This document shows positions 26,901-40,292 of a DNA stretch of 64,000 nt, one piece after another. This stretch comes from Euwallacea fornicatus (Eukaryota > Arthropoda > Insecta > Coleoptera > Curculionidae): assembly GCF_040115645.1 (NCBI RefSeq), contig NW_027096041.1:248001-312000 (forward strand), in the 5' to 3' direction. The position numbers were made by a program, and so were the translations under genes. The notes under the pieces were generated by a model. The model had not been told where the DNA came from. It worked only from the letters and a program-made list of their open reading frames with translations, and did not search any database. Position 1 is the stretch's first letter, and the number at the start of each line of letters is the position of its first letter.

Positions 26901-28852
26901 CTATTTTTCTTGGAAGTTCAACAAGATGCAATCATGATGTGTTGTGACATCTTCAAAATCTCGTCGATCTGATTATATTGACACTTTGTTTAAGGAATTT
27001 GGTCATCATATGCCGAAGTTATCGAGCTTCAAAGTTTGAAAAGTCACAAAAGATGTGTGTTTGAGCACATAAAGTACTATTTTTCTTGGAAGTTCAACAA
27101 GATGCAATCATGATGTGTTGTAACATCTTCAAAATCTCGTCGATCTGATTAATTTGACACTTTGTTTAAGGAATTTGGTCCTCATTTGCCGAAGTTATCG
27201 AGCTTCAAAGTTTGAAAAGTCACAAAAGATGTGTGTTTGAGCACATAAAGTACTATTTTTCTTGGAAGTTCAACAAGATGCAATCATGATGTGTTGTAAC
27301 ATCTTCAAAATCTCGTCGATCTGATTAATTTGACACTTTTTTTAAGGAATTTGGTCTTCATTTGCCGAAGTTATCGAGCTTCAAATTTTGAAAAGTCACA
27401 CAAGTTGTGTGTTTGAGCACATAAAGTACTATTTTTCTTGGAAGTTCAACAAGATGCAATCATGATGTGTTGTGACATCTTCAAAATCTCGTCGATCTGA
27501 TTATATTGACACTTTGTTTAAGGAATTTGGTCATCATATGCCGAAGTTATCGAGCTTCAAAGTTTGAAAAGTCACAAAAGATGTGTGTTTGAGCACATAA
27601 AGTACTATTTTTCTTGGAAGTTCAACAAGATGCAATCATGTTGTGTTGTAACATCTTCAAAATCTCGTCGATCTGATTAATTTTACACTTTGTTTAAGGA
27701 ATTTGGTCCTCATTTGCCGAAGTTATCGAGCTTCAAAGTTTGAAAAGTCACACAAGATGTGTGTTTGAGCACATAAAGTACTATTTTTCTTGGAAGTTCA
27801 ACAAGATGCAATCATGATGTGTTGTAACATCTCCAAAATCTCGTCGATCTGATTATATTGACACTTTGGTTAAGGAATTTGGTCATCATATGCCGAAGTT
27901 ATCGAGCTTCAAAGTTTGAAAAGTCACAAAAGATGTGTGTTTGAGCACATATAGTACTATTTTTCTTGGAAGTTCAACAAGATGCAATCATGATGTGTTG
28001 TAACATCTTCAAAATCTCGTCGATCTGATTAATTTGACACTTTGTTTAAGGAATTTGGTCCTCATTTGCCGAAGTTATCGAGCTTCAAAGTTTGAAAAGT
28101 CACAAAAGATGTGTGTTTGAGCACATAAAGTACTATTTTTCTTGGAAGTTCAACAAGATGCAATCATGATGTGTTGTAACATCTTCAAAATCTCGTCGAT
28201 CTGATTAATTTGACACTTTGTTTAAGGAATTTGGTCCACATTTTCCGAAGTTATCGAGCTTCAAAGTTTGAAAAGTCACAAAAGATGTGTGTTTGAGCAC
28301 ATAAAGTACTATTTTTCTCTGAAGTTCAACAAGATGCAATCATGATGTGTTGTAACATCTTCAAAATCTCGTCGATCTGATTAATTTGACACTTTGTTTA
28401 AGGAATTTGGTCCTCATTTGCCGACGTTATCGAGCTTCAAATTTTGAAAAGTCACACAAGTTGTGTGTTTGAGCACATAAAGTACTATTTTTCTTGGAAA
28501 TTCAACAAGATGCAATCATGATGTGTTGTGACATCTTAAAAATCTCGTCGATCTGATTATATTGACACTTTGTTTAAGGAATTTGGTCATCATATGCCGA
28601 AGTTATCGAGCTTCAAATTTTGAAAAGTCACACAAGTTGTGTGTTTGAGCACATAAAGTACTATTTTTCTTGGAAGTTCAACAAGATGCAATCATGATGT
28701 GTTGTGACATCTTCAAAATCTCGTCGATCTGATTATATTGACACTTTGTTTAAGGAATTTGGTCATCATATGCCGAAGTTATCGAGCTTCAAAGTTTGAA
28801 AAGTCACAAAAGATGTGTGTTTGAGCACATAAAGTACTATTTTTCTTGGAAG
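20936..28852 (+). repeat. 45-monomer segment, copy 2
   Basis: Sister of 12139-20055. It opens with a full X-J-Y-N-O-L (20936-21991), continues through K-X-Z-U' to the shortened P at 23576-23748, then R, S, Z with T46 at 24146, U and V. It carries an additional B monomer (25157-25332) and an additional Y (27093-27268) relative to copy 1. It ends with the X at 28677. C72 in place of T72-G72 context at 21005 and similar single changes are private to this copy. Confidence 0.84.
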
Positions 28853-31800
28853 TTCAACAAGATGCAATCATGATGTGTTGTAACATCTTCAAAATCTCGT
28901 CGATCTGATTAATTTGACACTTTGTTTAAGGAATTTGGTCCTCATTTGCCGAAGTTATCGAGCTTCAAAGTTTGAAAAGTCACAAAAGATGTGTGTTTGA
29001 GCACATAAAGTACTATTTTTCTTGCAAGTTCAACAAGATGCAATCATGATGTGTTGTAACATCTTCAAAATCTCGTCGATCTGATTAATTTGACACTTTT
29101 TTTAAGGAATTTGGTCCTCATTTGCCGAAGTTATCGAGCTTCAAATTTTGAAAAGTCACACAAGTTGTGTGTTTGAGCACATAAAGTACTATTTTTCTTG
29201 GAAGTTCAACAAGATGCAATCATGATGTGTTGTGACATCTTCAAAATCTCGTCGATCTGATTATATTGACACTTTGTTTAAGGAATTTGGTCATCATATG
29301 CCGAAGTTATCGAGCTTCAAAGTTTGAAAAGTCACAAAAGATGTGTGTTTGAGCACATAAAGTACTATTTTTCTTGGAAGTTCAACAAGATGCAATCATG
29401 ATGTGTTGTAACATCTTCAAAATCTCGTCGATCTGATTAATTTGACACTTTGTTTAAGGAATTTGGTCCTCATTTGCCGAATTTATCGAGCTTCAAACTT
29501 TGAAAAGTCACACAAGTTGTGTGTTTGAGCACATAAAGTACTATTTTTCTCTGAAGTTCAACAAGATGCAATCATGATGTGTTGTAACATCTTCAAAATC
29601 TCGTCGATCTGATTAATTTTACACTTTGTTTAAGGAATTTGGTCCTCATTTGCCGACGTTATCGAGCTTCAAATTTTGAAAAGTCACACAAGTTGTGTGT
29701 TTGAGCACATAAAGTACTATTTTTCTTGGAAATTCAACAAGATGCAATCATGATGTGTTGTGACATCTTAAAAATCTCGTCGATCTGATTATATTGACAC
29801 TTTGTTTAAGGAATTTGGTCATCATATGCCGAAGTTATCGAACTTCAAATTTTGAAAAGTCACACAAGTTGTGTGTTTGAGCACATAAAGTACTATTTTT
29901 CTTGGAAGTTCAACAAGATGCAATCATGATGTGTTGTAACATCTTCAAAATCTCGTCGATCTGATTAATTTGACACTTTGTTTAAGGAATTTGGTCCACA
30001 TTTTCCGAAGTTATCGAGCTTCAAAGTTTGAAAAGTCACAAAAGATGTGTGTTTGAGCACATAAAGTACTATTTTTCTCTGAAGTTCAACAAGATGCAAT
30101 CATGATGTGTTGTAACATCTTCAAAATCTCGTCGATCTGATTAATTTGACACTTTGTTTAAGGAATTTGGTCCTCATTTGCCGAAGTTATCGAGCTTCAA
30201 AGTTTGAAAAGTCACAAAAGATGTGTGTTTGAGCACATAAAGTACTATTTTTCTCTGAAGTTCAACAAGATGCAATCATGATGTGTTGTAACATCTTCAA
30301 AATCTCGTCGATCTGATTAATTTGACACTTTGTTTAAGGAATTTGGTCCTCATTTGCCGAAGTTATCGAGCTTCAAAGTTTGAAAAGTCACAAAAGATGT
30401 GTGTTTGAGCACATAAAGTACTATTTTTCTTGGAAGTTCAACAAGATGCAATCATGATGTGTTGAAACATCTTCAAAATCTCGTCGATCTGATTAATTTG
30501 ACACTTTGTTTAAGGAATTTGGTCCACATTTTCCGAAGTTATCGAGCTTCAAAGTTTGAAAAGTCACAAAAGATGTGTGTTTGAGCACATATAGTACTAT
30601 TTTTCTTGGAAGTTCAACAAGATGCAATCATGATGTGTTGTAACATCTTCAAAATCTCGTCGATCTGATTAATTTGACACTTTGTTTAAGGAATTTGGTC
30701 CTCATTTGCCGAAGTTATCGAGCTTCAAAGTTTGAAAAGTCACAAAAGATGTGTGTTTGAGCACATAAAGTACTATTTTTCTTGGAAGTTCAACAAGATG
30801 CAATCATGATGTGTTGTAACATCTTCAAAATCTCGTCGATCTGATTAATTTGACACTTTGTTTAAGGAATTTGGTCCTCATTTGCCGACGTTATCGAGCT
30901 TCAAATTTTGAAAAGTCACACAAGTTGTGTGTTTGAGCACATAAAGTACTATTTTTCTTGGAAGTTCAACAAGATGCAATCATGATGTGTTGTAACATCT
31001 TCAAAATCTCGTCGATCTGATTAATTTGACACTTTGTTTAAGGAATTTGGTCCTCATTTGCCGAAGTTATCGAGCTTCAAATTTTGAAAAGTCACACAAG
31101 TTGTGTGTTTGAGCACATAAAGTACTATTTTTCTGGGAAATTCAACAAGATGCAATCATGTTGTGTTGTAACATCTTCAAAATCTCGTCGATCTGATTAA
31201 TTTGACACTTTGTTTAAGGAATTTGGTCCTCATGTGCCGAAGTTATCGAGCTTCAAAGTTTGAAAAGTCACAAAAGATGTGTGTTTGAGCACATAAAGTA
31301 CTATTTTTCTTGGAAGTTCAACAAGATGCAATCATGATGTGTTGTAACATCTTCAAAATCTCGTCGATCTGATTAATTTGACACTTTGTTTAAGGAATTT
31401 GGTCCTCATTTGCCGAAGTTATCGAGCTTCAAAGTTTGAAAAGTCACAAAAGATGTGTGTTTGAGCACATAAAGTACTATTTTTCTTGGAAGTTCAACAA
31501 GATGCAATCATGATGTGTTGTAACATCTTCAAAATCTCGTCGATCTGATTAATTTGACACTTTGTTTAAGGAATTTGGTCCTCATTTGCCGAAGTTATCG
31601 AGCTTCAAATTTTGAAAAGTCACACAAGTTGTGTGTTTGAGCACATAAAGTACTATTTTTCTGGGAAATTCAACAAGATGCAATCATGTTGTGTTGTAAC
31701 ATCTTCAAAATCTCGTCGATCTGATTAATTTGACACTTTGTTTAAGGAATTTGGTCCTCATGTGCCGAAGTTATCGAGCTTCAAAGTTTGAAAAGTCACA

Positions 31801-32020
31801 AAAGATGTGTGTTTGAGCACATAAAGTACTATTTTTCTTGGAAGTTCAACAAGATGCAATCATGATGTGTTGTAACATCTTCAAAATCTCGTCGATCTGA
31901 TTAATTTGACACTTTGTTTAAGGAATTTGGTCCACATTTTCCGAAGTTATCGAGCTTCAAAGTTTGAAAAGTCACAAAAGATGTGTGTTTGAGCACATAA
32001 AGTACTATTTTTCTCTGAAG
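28853..32020 (+). repeat. Eighteen monomers of mixed order with a small duplication
   Basis: Order: Y (CTTGCAAG end) K X P-like O-like (with T64) L N Y Y N-like (A29) Y O-like Q TG Y Q TG N. The Q-TG pair at 30965-31316 recurs at 31493-31844, with G94 at 31234 and 31762 (528 bp, three monomers apart). The Q-TG-N order also appears at 57702 and 60341, so this cassette is shared between distant parts of the window. Confidence 0.82.
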
Positions 32021-34660
32021 TTCAACAAGATGCAATCATGATGTGTTGTAACATCTTCAAAATCTCGTCGATCTGATTAATTTGACACTTTGTTTAAGGA
32101 ATTTGGTCCTCATTTGCCGACGTTATCGAGCTTCAAATTTTGAAAAGTCACACAAGTTGTGTGTTTGAGCACATAAAGTACTATTTTTCTTGGAAATTCA
32201 ACAAGATGCAATCATGATGTGTTGTGACATCTTAAAAATCTCGTCGATCTGATTATATTGACACTTTGTTTATGGAATTTGGTCATCATATGCCGAAGTT
32301 ATCGAGCTTCAAATTTTGAAAAGTCACACAAGTTGTGTGTTTGAGCACATAAAGTACTATTTTTCTTGGAAGTTCAACAAGATGCAATCATGATGTGTTG
32401 TGACATCTTCAAAATCTCGTCGATCTGATTATATTGACACTTTGTTTAAGGAATTTGGTCCTCATTTGCCGAAGTTATCGAGCTTCAAAGTTTGAAAAGT
32501 CACAAAAGATGTGTGTTTGAGCACATAAAGTACTATTTTTCTTGGAAGTTCAACAAGATGCAATCATGATGTGTTGTAACATCTTCAAAATCTCGTCGAT
32601 CTGATTAATTTGACACTTTGTTTAAGGAATTTGGTCCTCATTTGCCGAAGTTATCGAGCTTCAAAGTTTGAAAAGTCACAAAAGATGTGTGTTTGAGCAC
32701 ATAAAGTACTATTTTTCTTGGAAGTTCAACAAGATGCAATCATGATGTGTTGTAACATCTTCAAAATCTCGTCGATCTGATTAATTTGACACTTTTTTTA
32801 AGGAATTTGGTCCTCATTTGCCGAAGTTATCGAGCTTCAAAGTTTGAAAAGTCACAAAAGATGTGTGTTTGAGCACATAAAGTACTATTTTTCTTGGAAG
32901 TTCAACAAGATGCAATCATGATGTGTTGTAACATCTTCAAAATCTCGTCGATCTGATTAATTTGACACTTTGTTTAAGGAATTTGGTCCTCATTTGCCGA
33001 CGTTATCGAGCTTCAAATTTTGAAAAGTCACACAAGTTGTGTGTTTGAGCACATAAAGTACTATTTTTCTTGGAAATTCAACAAGATGCAATCATGATGT
33101 GTTGTGACATCTTAAAAATCTCGTCGATCTGATTATATTGACACTTTGTTTAAGGAATTTGGTCATCATATGCCGAAGTTATCGAGCTTCAAATTTTGAA
33201 AAGTCACACAAGTTGTGTGTTTGAGCACATAAAGTACTATTTTTCTTGGAAGTTCAACAAGATGCAATCATGATGTGTTGTGACATCTTCAAAATCTCGT
33301 CGATCTGATTATATTGACACTTTGTTTAAGGAATTTGGTCATCATATGCCGAAGTTATCGAGCTTCAAAGTTTGAAAAGTCACAAAAGATGTGTGTTTGA
33401 GCACATAAAGTACTATTTTTCTTGGAAGTTCAACAAGATGCAATCATGATGTGTTGTAACATCTTCAAAATCTCGTCGATCTGATTAATTTGACACTTTG
33501 TTTAAGGAATTTGGTCCTCATTTGCCGAAGTTATCGAGCTTCAAAGTTTGAAAAGTCACAAAAGATGTGTGTTTGAGCACATAAAGTACTATTTTTCTTG
33601 GAAGTTCAACAAGATGCAATCATGATGTGTTGTAACATCTTCAAAATCTCGTCGATCTGATTAATTTGACACTTTTTTTAAGGAATTTGGTCCTCATTTG
33701 CCGAAGTTATCGAGCTTCAAATTTTGAAAAGTCACACAAGTTGTGTGTTTGAGCACATAAAGTACTATTTTTCTTGGAAGTTCAACAAGATGCAATCATG
33801 ATGTGTTGTGACATCTTCAAAATCTCGTCGATCTGATTATATTGACACTTTGTTTAAGGAATTTGGTCATCATATGCCGAAGTTATCGAGCTTCAAAGTT
33901 TGAAAAGTCACAAAAGATGTGTGTTTGAGCACATAAAGTACTATTTTTCTTGGAAGTTCAACAAGATGCAATCATGATGTGTTGTAACATCTCCAAAATC
34001 TCGTCGATCTGATTATATTGACACTTTGTTTAAGGAATTTGGTCATCATATGTCGAAGTTATCGAGCTTCAAAGTTTGAAAAGTCACAAAAGATGTGTGT
34101 TTGAGCACATAAAGTACTATTTTTCTTGGAAGTTCAACAAGATGCAATCATGATGTGTTGTAACATCTTCAAAATCTCGTCGATCTGATTAATTTTACAC
34201 TTTGTTTAAGGAATTTGGTCCTCATTTGCCGACGTTATCGAGCTTCAAATTTTGAAAAGTCACACAAGTTGTGTGTTTGAGCACATAAAGTACTATTTTT
34301 CTTGGAAATTCAACAAGATGCAATCATGATGTGTTGTGACATCTTAAAAATCTCGTCGATCTGATTATATTGACACTTTGTTTAAGGAATTTGGTCATCA
34401 TATGCCGAAGTTATCGAGCTTCAAATTTTGAAAAGTCACACAAGTTGTGTGTTTGAGCACATAAAGTACTATTTTTCTTGGAAGTTCAACAAGATGCAAT
34501 CATGATGTGTTGTGACATCTTCAAAATCTCGTCGATCTGATTATATTGACACTTTGTTTAAGGAATTTGGTCATCATATGCCGAAGTTATCGAGCTTCAA
34601 AGTTTGAAAAGTCACAAAAGATGTGTGTTTGAGCACATAAAGTACTATTTTTCTTGGAAG
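32021..34660 (+). repeat. Fifteen-monomer segment, short copy
   Basis: Order: O L D Y K-like O L X Y K X J O-like(T64) L X. The first L carries the rare base T77 at 32273, matched at 37025 (4,752 bp, 27 monomers). From the second O onward the matching offset becomes 32 monomers (32901 with 38533). Confidence 0.83.
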
Positions 34661-35892
34661 TTCAACAAGATGCAATCATGATGTGTTGTGACATCTTCAA
34701 AATCTCGTCGATCTGATTATATTGACACTTTGTTTAAGGAATTTGGTCATCATATGCCGAAGTTATCGAGCTTCAAAGTTTGAAAAGTCACAAAAGATGT
34801 GTGTTTGAGCACATAAAGTACTATTTTTCTTGGAAGTTCAACAAGATGCAATCATGTTGTGTTGTAACATCTTCAAAATCTCGTCGATCTGATTAATTTG
34901 ACACTTTGTTTAAGGAATTTGGTCCTCATTTGCCGAAGTTATCGAGCTTCAAAGTTTGAAAAGTCACAAAAGATGTGTGTTTGAGCACATAAAGTACTAT
35001 TTTTCTTGGAAATTCAACAAGATGCAATCATGATGTGTTGTGACATCTTAAAAATCTCGTCGATCTGATTATATTGACACTTTGTTTAAGGAATTTGGTC
35101 ATCATTTGCCGAAGTTATCGAGCTTCAAAGTTTGAAAAGTCACAAAAGATGTGTGTTTGAGCACATAAAGTACTATTTTTCTTGGAAGTTCAACAAGATG
35201 CAATCATGATGTGTTGTAACATCTTCAAAATCTCGTCGATCTGATTAATTTGACACTTTGTTTAAGGAATTTGGTCCTCATTTGCCGACGTTATCGAGCT
35301 TCAAATTTTGAAAAGTCACACAAGTTGTGTGTTTGAGCACATAAAGTACTATTTTTCTTGGAAGTTCAACAAGATGCAATCATGATGTGTTGTAACATCT
35401 TCAAAATCTCGTCGATCTGATTAATTTGACACTTTGTTTAAGGAATTTGGTCCTCATTTGCCGACGTTATCGAGCTTCAAATTTTGAAAAGTCACACAAG
35501 TTGTGTGTTTGAGCACATAAAGTACTATTTTTCTTGGAAATTCAACAAGATGCAATCATGTTGTGTTGTAACATCTTCAAAATCTCGTCGATCTGATTAA
35601 TTTGACACTTTGTTTAAGGAATTTGGTCCTCATTTGCCGAAGTTATCGAGCTTCAAAGTTTGAAAAGTCACAAAAGATGTGTGTTTGAGCACATAAAGTA
35701 CTATTTTTCTTGGAAGTTCAACAAGATGCAATCATGATGTGTTGTAACATCTTCAAAATCTCGTCGATCTGATTAATTTGACACTTTGTTTAAGGAATTT
35801 GGTCCTCATTTGCCGAAGTTATCGAGCTTCAAAGTTTGAAAAGTCACAAAAGATGTGTGTTTGAGCACATAAAGTACTATTTTTCTTGGAAG
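34661..35892 (+). repeat. Seven monomers of mixed order
   Basis: Order: X, a T21 monomer ending in A176, an L-like monomer with basal T94, G118 and A133 (35013), O-like, O, a T21 monomer, Y. The monomer at 35013 joins an L 5' part to a different 3' part, so it is probably another recombinant. Confidence 0.75.
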
Positions 35893-36772
35893 TTCAACAA
35901 GATGCAATCATGATGTGTTGTAACATCTTCAAAATCTCGTCGATCTGATTAATTTGACACTTTTTTTAAGGAATTTGGTCCTCATTTGCCGAATTTATCG
36001 AGCTTCAAAGTTTGAAAAGTCACACAAGTTGTGTGTTTGAGCACATAAAGTACTATATTTCTTGGAAGTTCAACAAGATGCAATCATGTTGTGTTGTAAC
36101 ATCTTCAAAATCTCGTCGATCTGATTAATTTGACACTTTGTTTAAGGAATTTGGTCCTCATTTGCCGAAGTTATCGAGCTTCAAATTTTGAAAAGTCACA
36201 CAAGTTGTGTGTTTGAGCACATAAAGTACTATTTTTCTCGGAAGTTCAACAAGATGCAATCACGATGTGTTGTAACATCTTCAAAATCTCGTCGATCTGA
36301 TTAATTTGACACTTTGTTTAAGGAATTTGGTCCTCATTTGCCGAATTTATCGAGCTTCAAACTTTGAAAAGTCACACAAGTTGTGTGTTTGAGCACATAA
36401 AGTACTATTTTTCTCTGAAGTTCAACAAGATGCAATCATGATGTGTTGTAACATCTTCAAAATCTCGTCGATCTGATTAATTTGACACTTTGTTTAAGGA
36501 ATTTGGTCCTCATTTGCCGAAGTTATCGAGCTTCAAAATTTGAAAAGTCACAAAAGATGTGTGTTTGAGCACATAAAGTACTATTTTTCTTGGAAGTTCA
36601 ACAAGATGCAATCATGATGTGTTGTAACATCTTCAAAATCTCGTCGATCTGATTAATTTGACACTTTGTTTAAGGAATTTGGTCCTCATTTGCCGAAGTT
36701 ATCGAGCTTCAAAGTTTGAAAAGTCACAAAAGATGTGTGTTTGAGCACATAAAGTACTATTTTTCTCTGAAG
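35893..36772 (+). repeat. Kt-T-B-Y-Y cassette, occurrence 1
   Basis: Kt (T72, T102) has the rare A165 at 36057. It is followed by a T21/T118 monomer ending in TCTCGGAAG, B (C19), and two basal monomers. A165 recurs at 43097, 44153 and 45913, that is 7,040, 1,056 and 1,760 bp further on (40, 6 and 10 monomers). Confidence 0.86.
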
Positions 36773-39700
36773 TTCAACAAGATGCAATCATGATGTGTTG
36801 TAACATCTTCAAAATCTCGTCGATCTGATTAATTTGACACTTTGTTTAAGGAATTTGGTCCTCATTTGCCGACGTTATCGAGCTTCAAATTTTGAAAAGT
36901 CACACAAGTTGTGTGTTTGAGCACATAAAGTACTATTTTTCTTGGAAATTCAACAAGATGCAATCATGATGTGTTGTGACATCTTAAAAATCTCGTCGAT
37001 CTGATTATATTGACACTTTGTTTATGGAATTTGGTCATCATATGCCGAAGTTATCGAGCTTCAAATTTTGAAAAGTCACACAAGTTGTGTGTTTGAGCAC
37101 ATAAAGTACTATTTTTCTTGGAAGTTCAACAAGATGCAATCATGATGTGTTGTGACATCTTCAAAATCTCGTCGATCTGATTATATTGACACTTTGTTTA
37201 AGGAATTTGGTCCTCATTTGCCGAAGTTATCGAGCTTCAAAGTTTGAAAAGTCACAAAAGATGTGTGTTTGAGCACATAAAGTACTATTTTTCTTGGAAG
37301 TTCAACAAGATGCAATCATGATGTGTTGTAACATCTTCAAAATCTCGTCGATCTGATTAATTTGACACTTTGTTTAAGGAATTTGGTCCTCATTTGCCGA
37401 AGTTATCGAGCTTCAAAGTTTGAAAAGTCACAAAAGATGTGTGTTTGAGCACATAAAGTACTATTTTTCTTGGAAGTTCAACAAGATGCAATCATGATGT
37501 GTTGTAACATCTTCAAAATCTCGTCGATCTGATTAATTTGACACTTTGTTTAAGGAATTTGGTCCTCATTTGCCGAAGTTATCGAGCTTCAAAGTTTGAA
37601 AAGTCACAAAAGATGTGTGTTTGAGCACATAAAGTACTATTTTTCTTGGAAGTTCAACAAGATGCAATCATGATGTGTTGTAACATCTTCAAAATCTCGT
37701 CGATCTGATTAATTTGACACTTTGTTTAAGGAATTTGGTCCTCATTTGCCGACGTTATCGAGCTTCAAATTTTGAAAAGTCACACAAGTTGTGTGTTTGA
37801 GCACATAAAGTACTATTTTTCTTGGAAATTCAACAAGATGCAATCATGATGTGTTGTGACATCTTAAAAATCTCGTCGATCTGATTATATTGACACTTTG
37901 TTTAAGGAATTTGGTCATCATATGCCGAAGTTATCGAGCTTCAAATTTTGAAAAGTCACACAAGTTGTGTGTTTGAGCACATAAAGTACTATTTTTCTTG
38001 GAAGTTCAACAAGATGCAATCATGATGTGTTGTGACATCTTCAAAATCTCGTCGATCTGATTATATTGACACTTTGTTTAAGGAATTTGGTCATCATATG
38101 CCGAAGTTATCGAGCTTCAAAGTTTGAAAAGTCACAAAAGATGTGTGTTTGAGCACATAAAGTACTATTTTTCTTGGAAGTTCAACAAGATGCAATCATG
38201 ATGTGTTGTAACATCTTCAAAATCTCGTCGATCTGATTAATTTGACACTTTGTTTAAGGAATTTGGTCCTCATTTGCCGAAGTTATCGAGCTTCAAAGTT
38301 TGAAAAGTCACAAAAGATGTGTGTTTGAGCACATAAAGTACTATTTTTCTTGGAAGTTCAACAAGATGCAATCATGATGTGTTGTAACATCTTCAAAATC
38401 TCGTCGATCTGATTAATTTGACACTTTGTTTAAGGAATTTGGTCCTCATTTGCCGAAGTTATCGAGCTTCAAAGTTTGAAAAGTCACAAAAGATGTGTGT
38501 TTGAGCACATAAAGTACTATTTTTCTTGGAAGTTCAACAAGATGCAATCATGATGTGTTGTAACATCTTCAAAATCTCGTCGATCTGATTAATTTGACAC
38601 TTTGTTTAAGGAATTTGGTCCTCATTTGCCGACGTTATCGAGCTTCAAATTTTGAAAAGTCACACAAGTTGTGTGTTTGAGCACATAAAGTACTATTTTT
38701 CTTGGAAATTCAACAAGATGCAATCATGATGTGTTGTGACATCTTAAAAATCTCGTCGATCTGATTATATTGACACTTTGTTTAAGGAATTTGGTCATCA
38801 TATGCCGAAGTTATCGAGCTTCAAATTTTGAAAAGTCACACAAGTTGTGTGTTTGAGCACATAAAGTACTATTTTTCTTGGAAGTTCAACAAGATGCAAT
38901 CATGATGTGTTGTGACATCTTCAAAATCTCGTCGATCTGATTATATTGACACTTTGTTTAAGGAATTTGGTCATCATATGCCGAAGTTATCGAGCTTCAA
39001 AGTTTGAAAAGTCACAAAAGATGTGTGTTTGAGCACATAAAGTACTATTTTTCTTGGAAGTTCAACAAGATGCAATCATGATGTGTTGTAACATCTTCAA
39101 AATCTCGTCGATCTGATTAATTTGACACTTTGTTTAAGGAATTTGGTCCTCATTTGCCGAAGTTATCGAGCTTCAAAGTTTGAAAAGTCACAAAAGATGT
39201 GTGTTTGAGCACATAAAGTACTATTTTTCTTGGAAGTTCAACAAGATGCAATCATGATGTGTTGTAACATCTTCAAAATCTCGTCGATCTGATTAATTTG
39301 ACACTTTTTTTAAGGAATTTGGTCCTCATTTGCCGAAGTTATCGAGCTTCAAATTTTGAAAAGTCACACAAGTTGTGTGTTTGAGCACATAAAGTACTAT
39401 TTTTCTTGGAAGTTCAACAAGATGCAATCATGATGTGTTGTGACATCTTCAAAATCTCGTCGATCTGATTATATTGACACTTTGTTTAAGGAATTTGGTC
39501 ATCATATGCCGAAGTTATCGAGCTTCAAAGTTTGAAAAGTCACAAAAGATGTGTGTTTGAGCACATAAAGTACTATTTTTCTTGGAAGTTCAACAAGATG
39601 CAATCATGATGTGTTGTAACATCTCCAAAATCTCGTCGATCTGATTATATTGACACTTTGTTTAAGGAATTTGGTCATCATATGTCGAAGTTATCGAGCT

Positions 39701-40292
39701 TCAAAGTTTGAAAAGTCACAAAAGATGTGTGTTTGAGCACATAAAGTACTATTTTTCTTGGAAGTTCAACAAGATGCAATCATGATGTGTTGTAACATCT
39801 TCAAAATCTCGTCGATCTGATTAATTTTACACTTTGTTTAAGGAATTTGGTCCTCATTTGCCGACGTTATCGAGCTTCAAATTTTGAAAAGTCACACAAG
39901 TTGTGTGTTTGAGCACATAAAGTACTATTTTTCTTGGAAATTCAACAAGATGCAATCATGATGTGTTGTGACATCTTAAAAATCTCGTCGATCTGATTAT
40001 ATTGACACTTTGTTTAAGGAATTTGGTCATCATATGCCGAAGTTATCGAGCTTCAAATTTTGAAAAGTCACACAAGTTGTGTGTTTGAGCACATAAAGTA
40101 CTATTTTTCTTGGAAGTTCAACAAGATGCAATCATGATGTGTTGTGACATCTTCAAAATCTCGTCGATCTGATTATATTGACACTTTGTTTAAGGAATTT
40201 GGTCATCATATGCCGAAGTTATCGAGCTTCAAAGTTTGAAAAGTCACAAAAGATGTGTGTTTGAGCACATAAAGTACTATTTTTCTTGGAAG
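36773..40292 (+). repeat. Twenty-monomer segment, long copy
   Basis: Order: O L D Y Y O L X Y Y O L X Y K X J O-like(T64) L X. It matches 32021-34660 except for five added monomers. The first L has T77 at 37025. The block O-L-X-Y-Y at 37653-38532 is followed by O-L-X-Y-K at 38533-39412, so the growth looks like a five-monomer (880-bp) tandem duplication. Confidence 0.83.
37653..38532 (+). repeat. Five-monomer O-L-X-Y-Y insertion unit
   Basis: 880 bp that shift the alignment of the two segments from a 27- to a 32-monomer offset. The next five monomers repeat the order, differing mainly in the last (K instead of Y). Confidence 0.72.
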
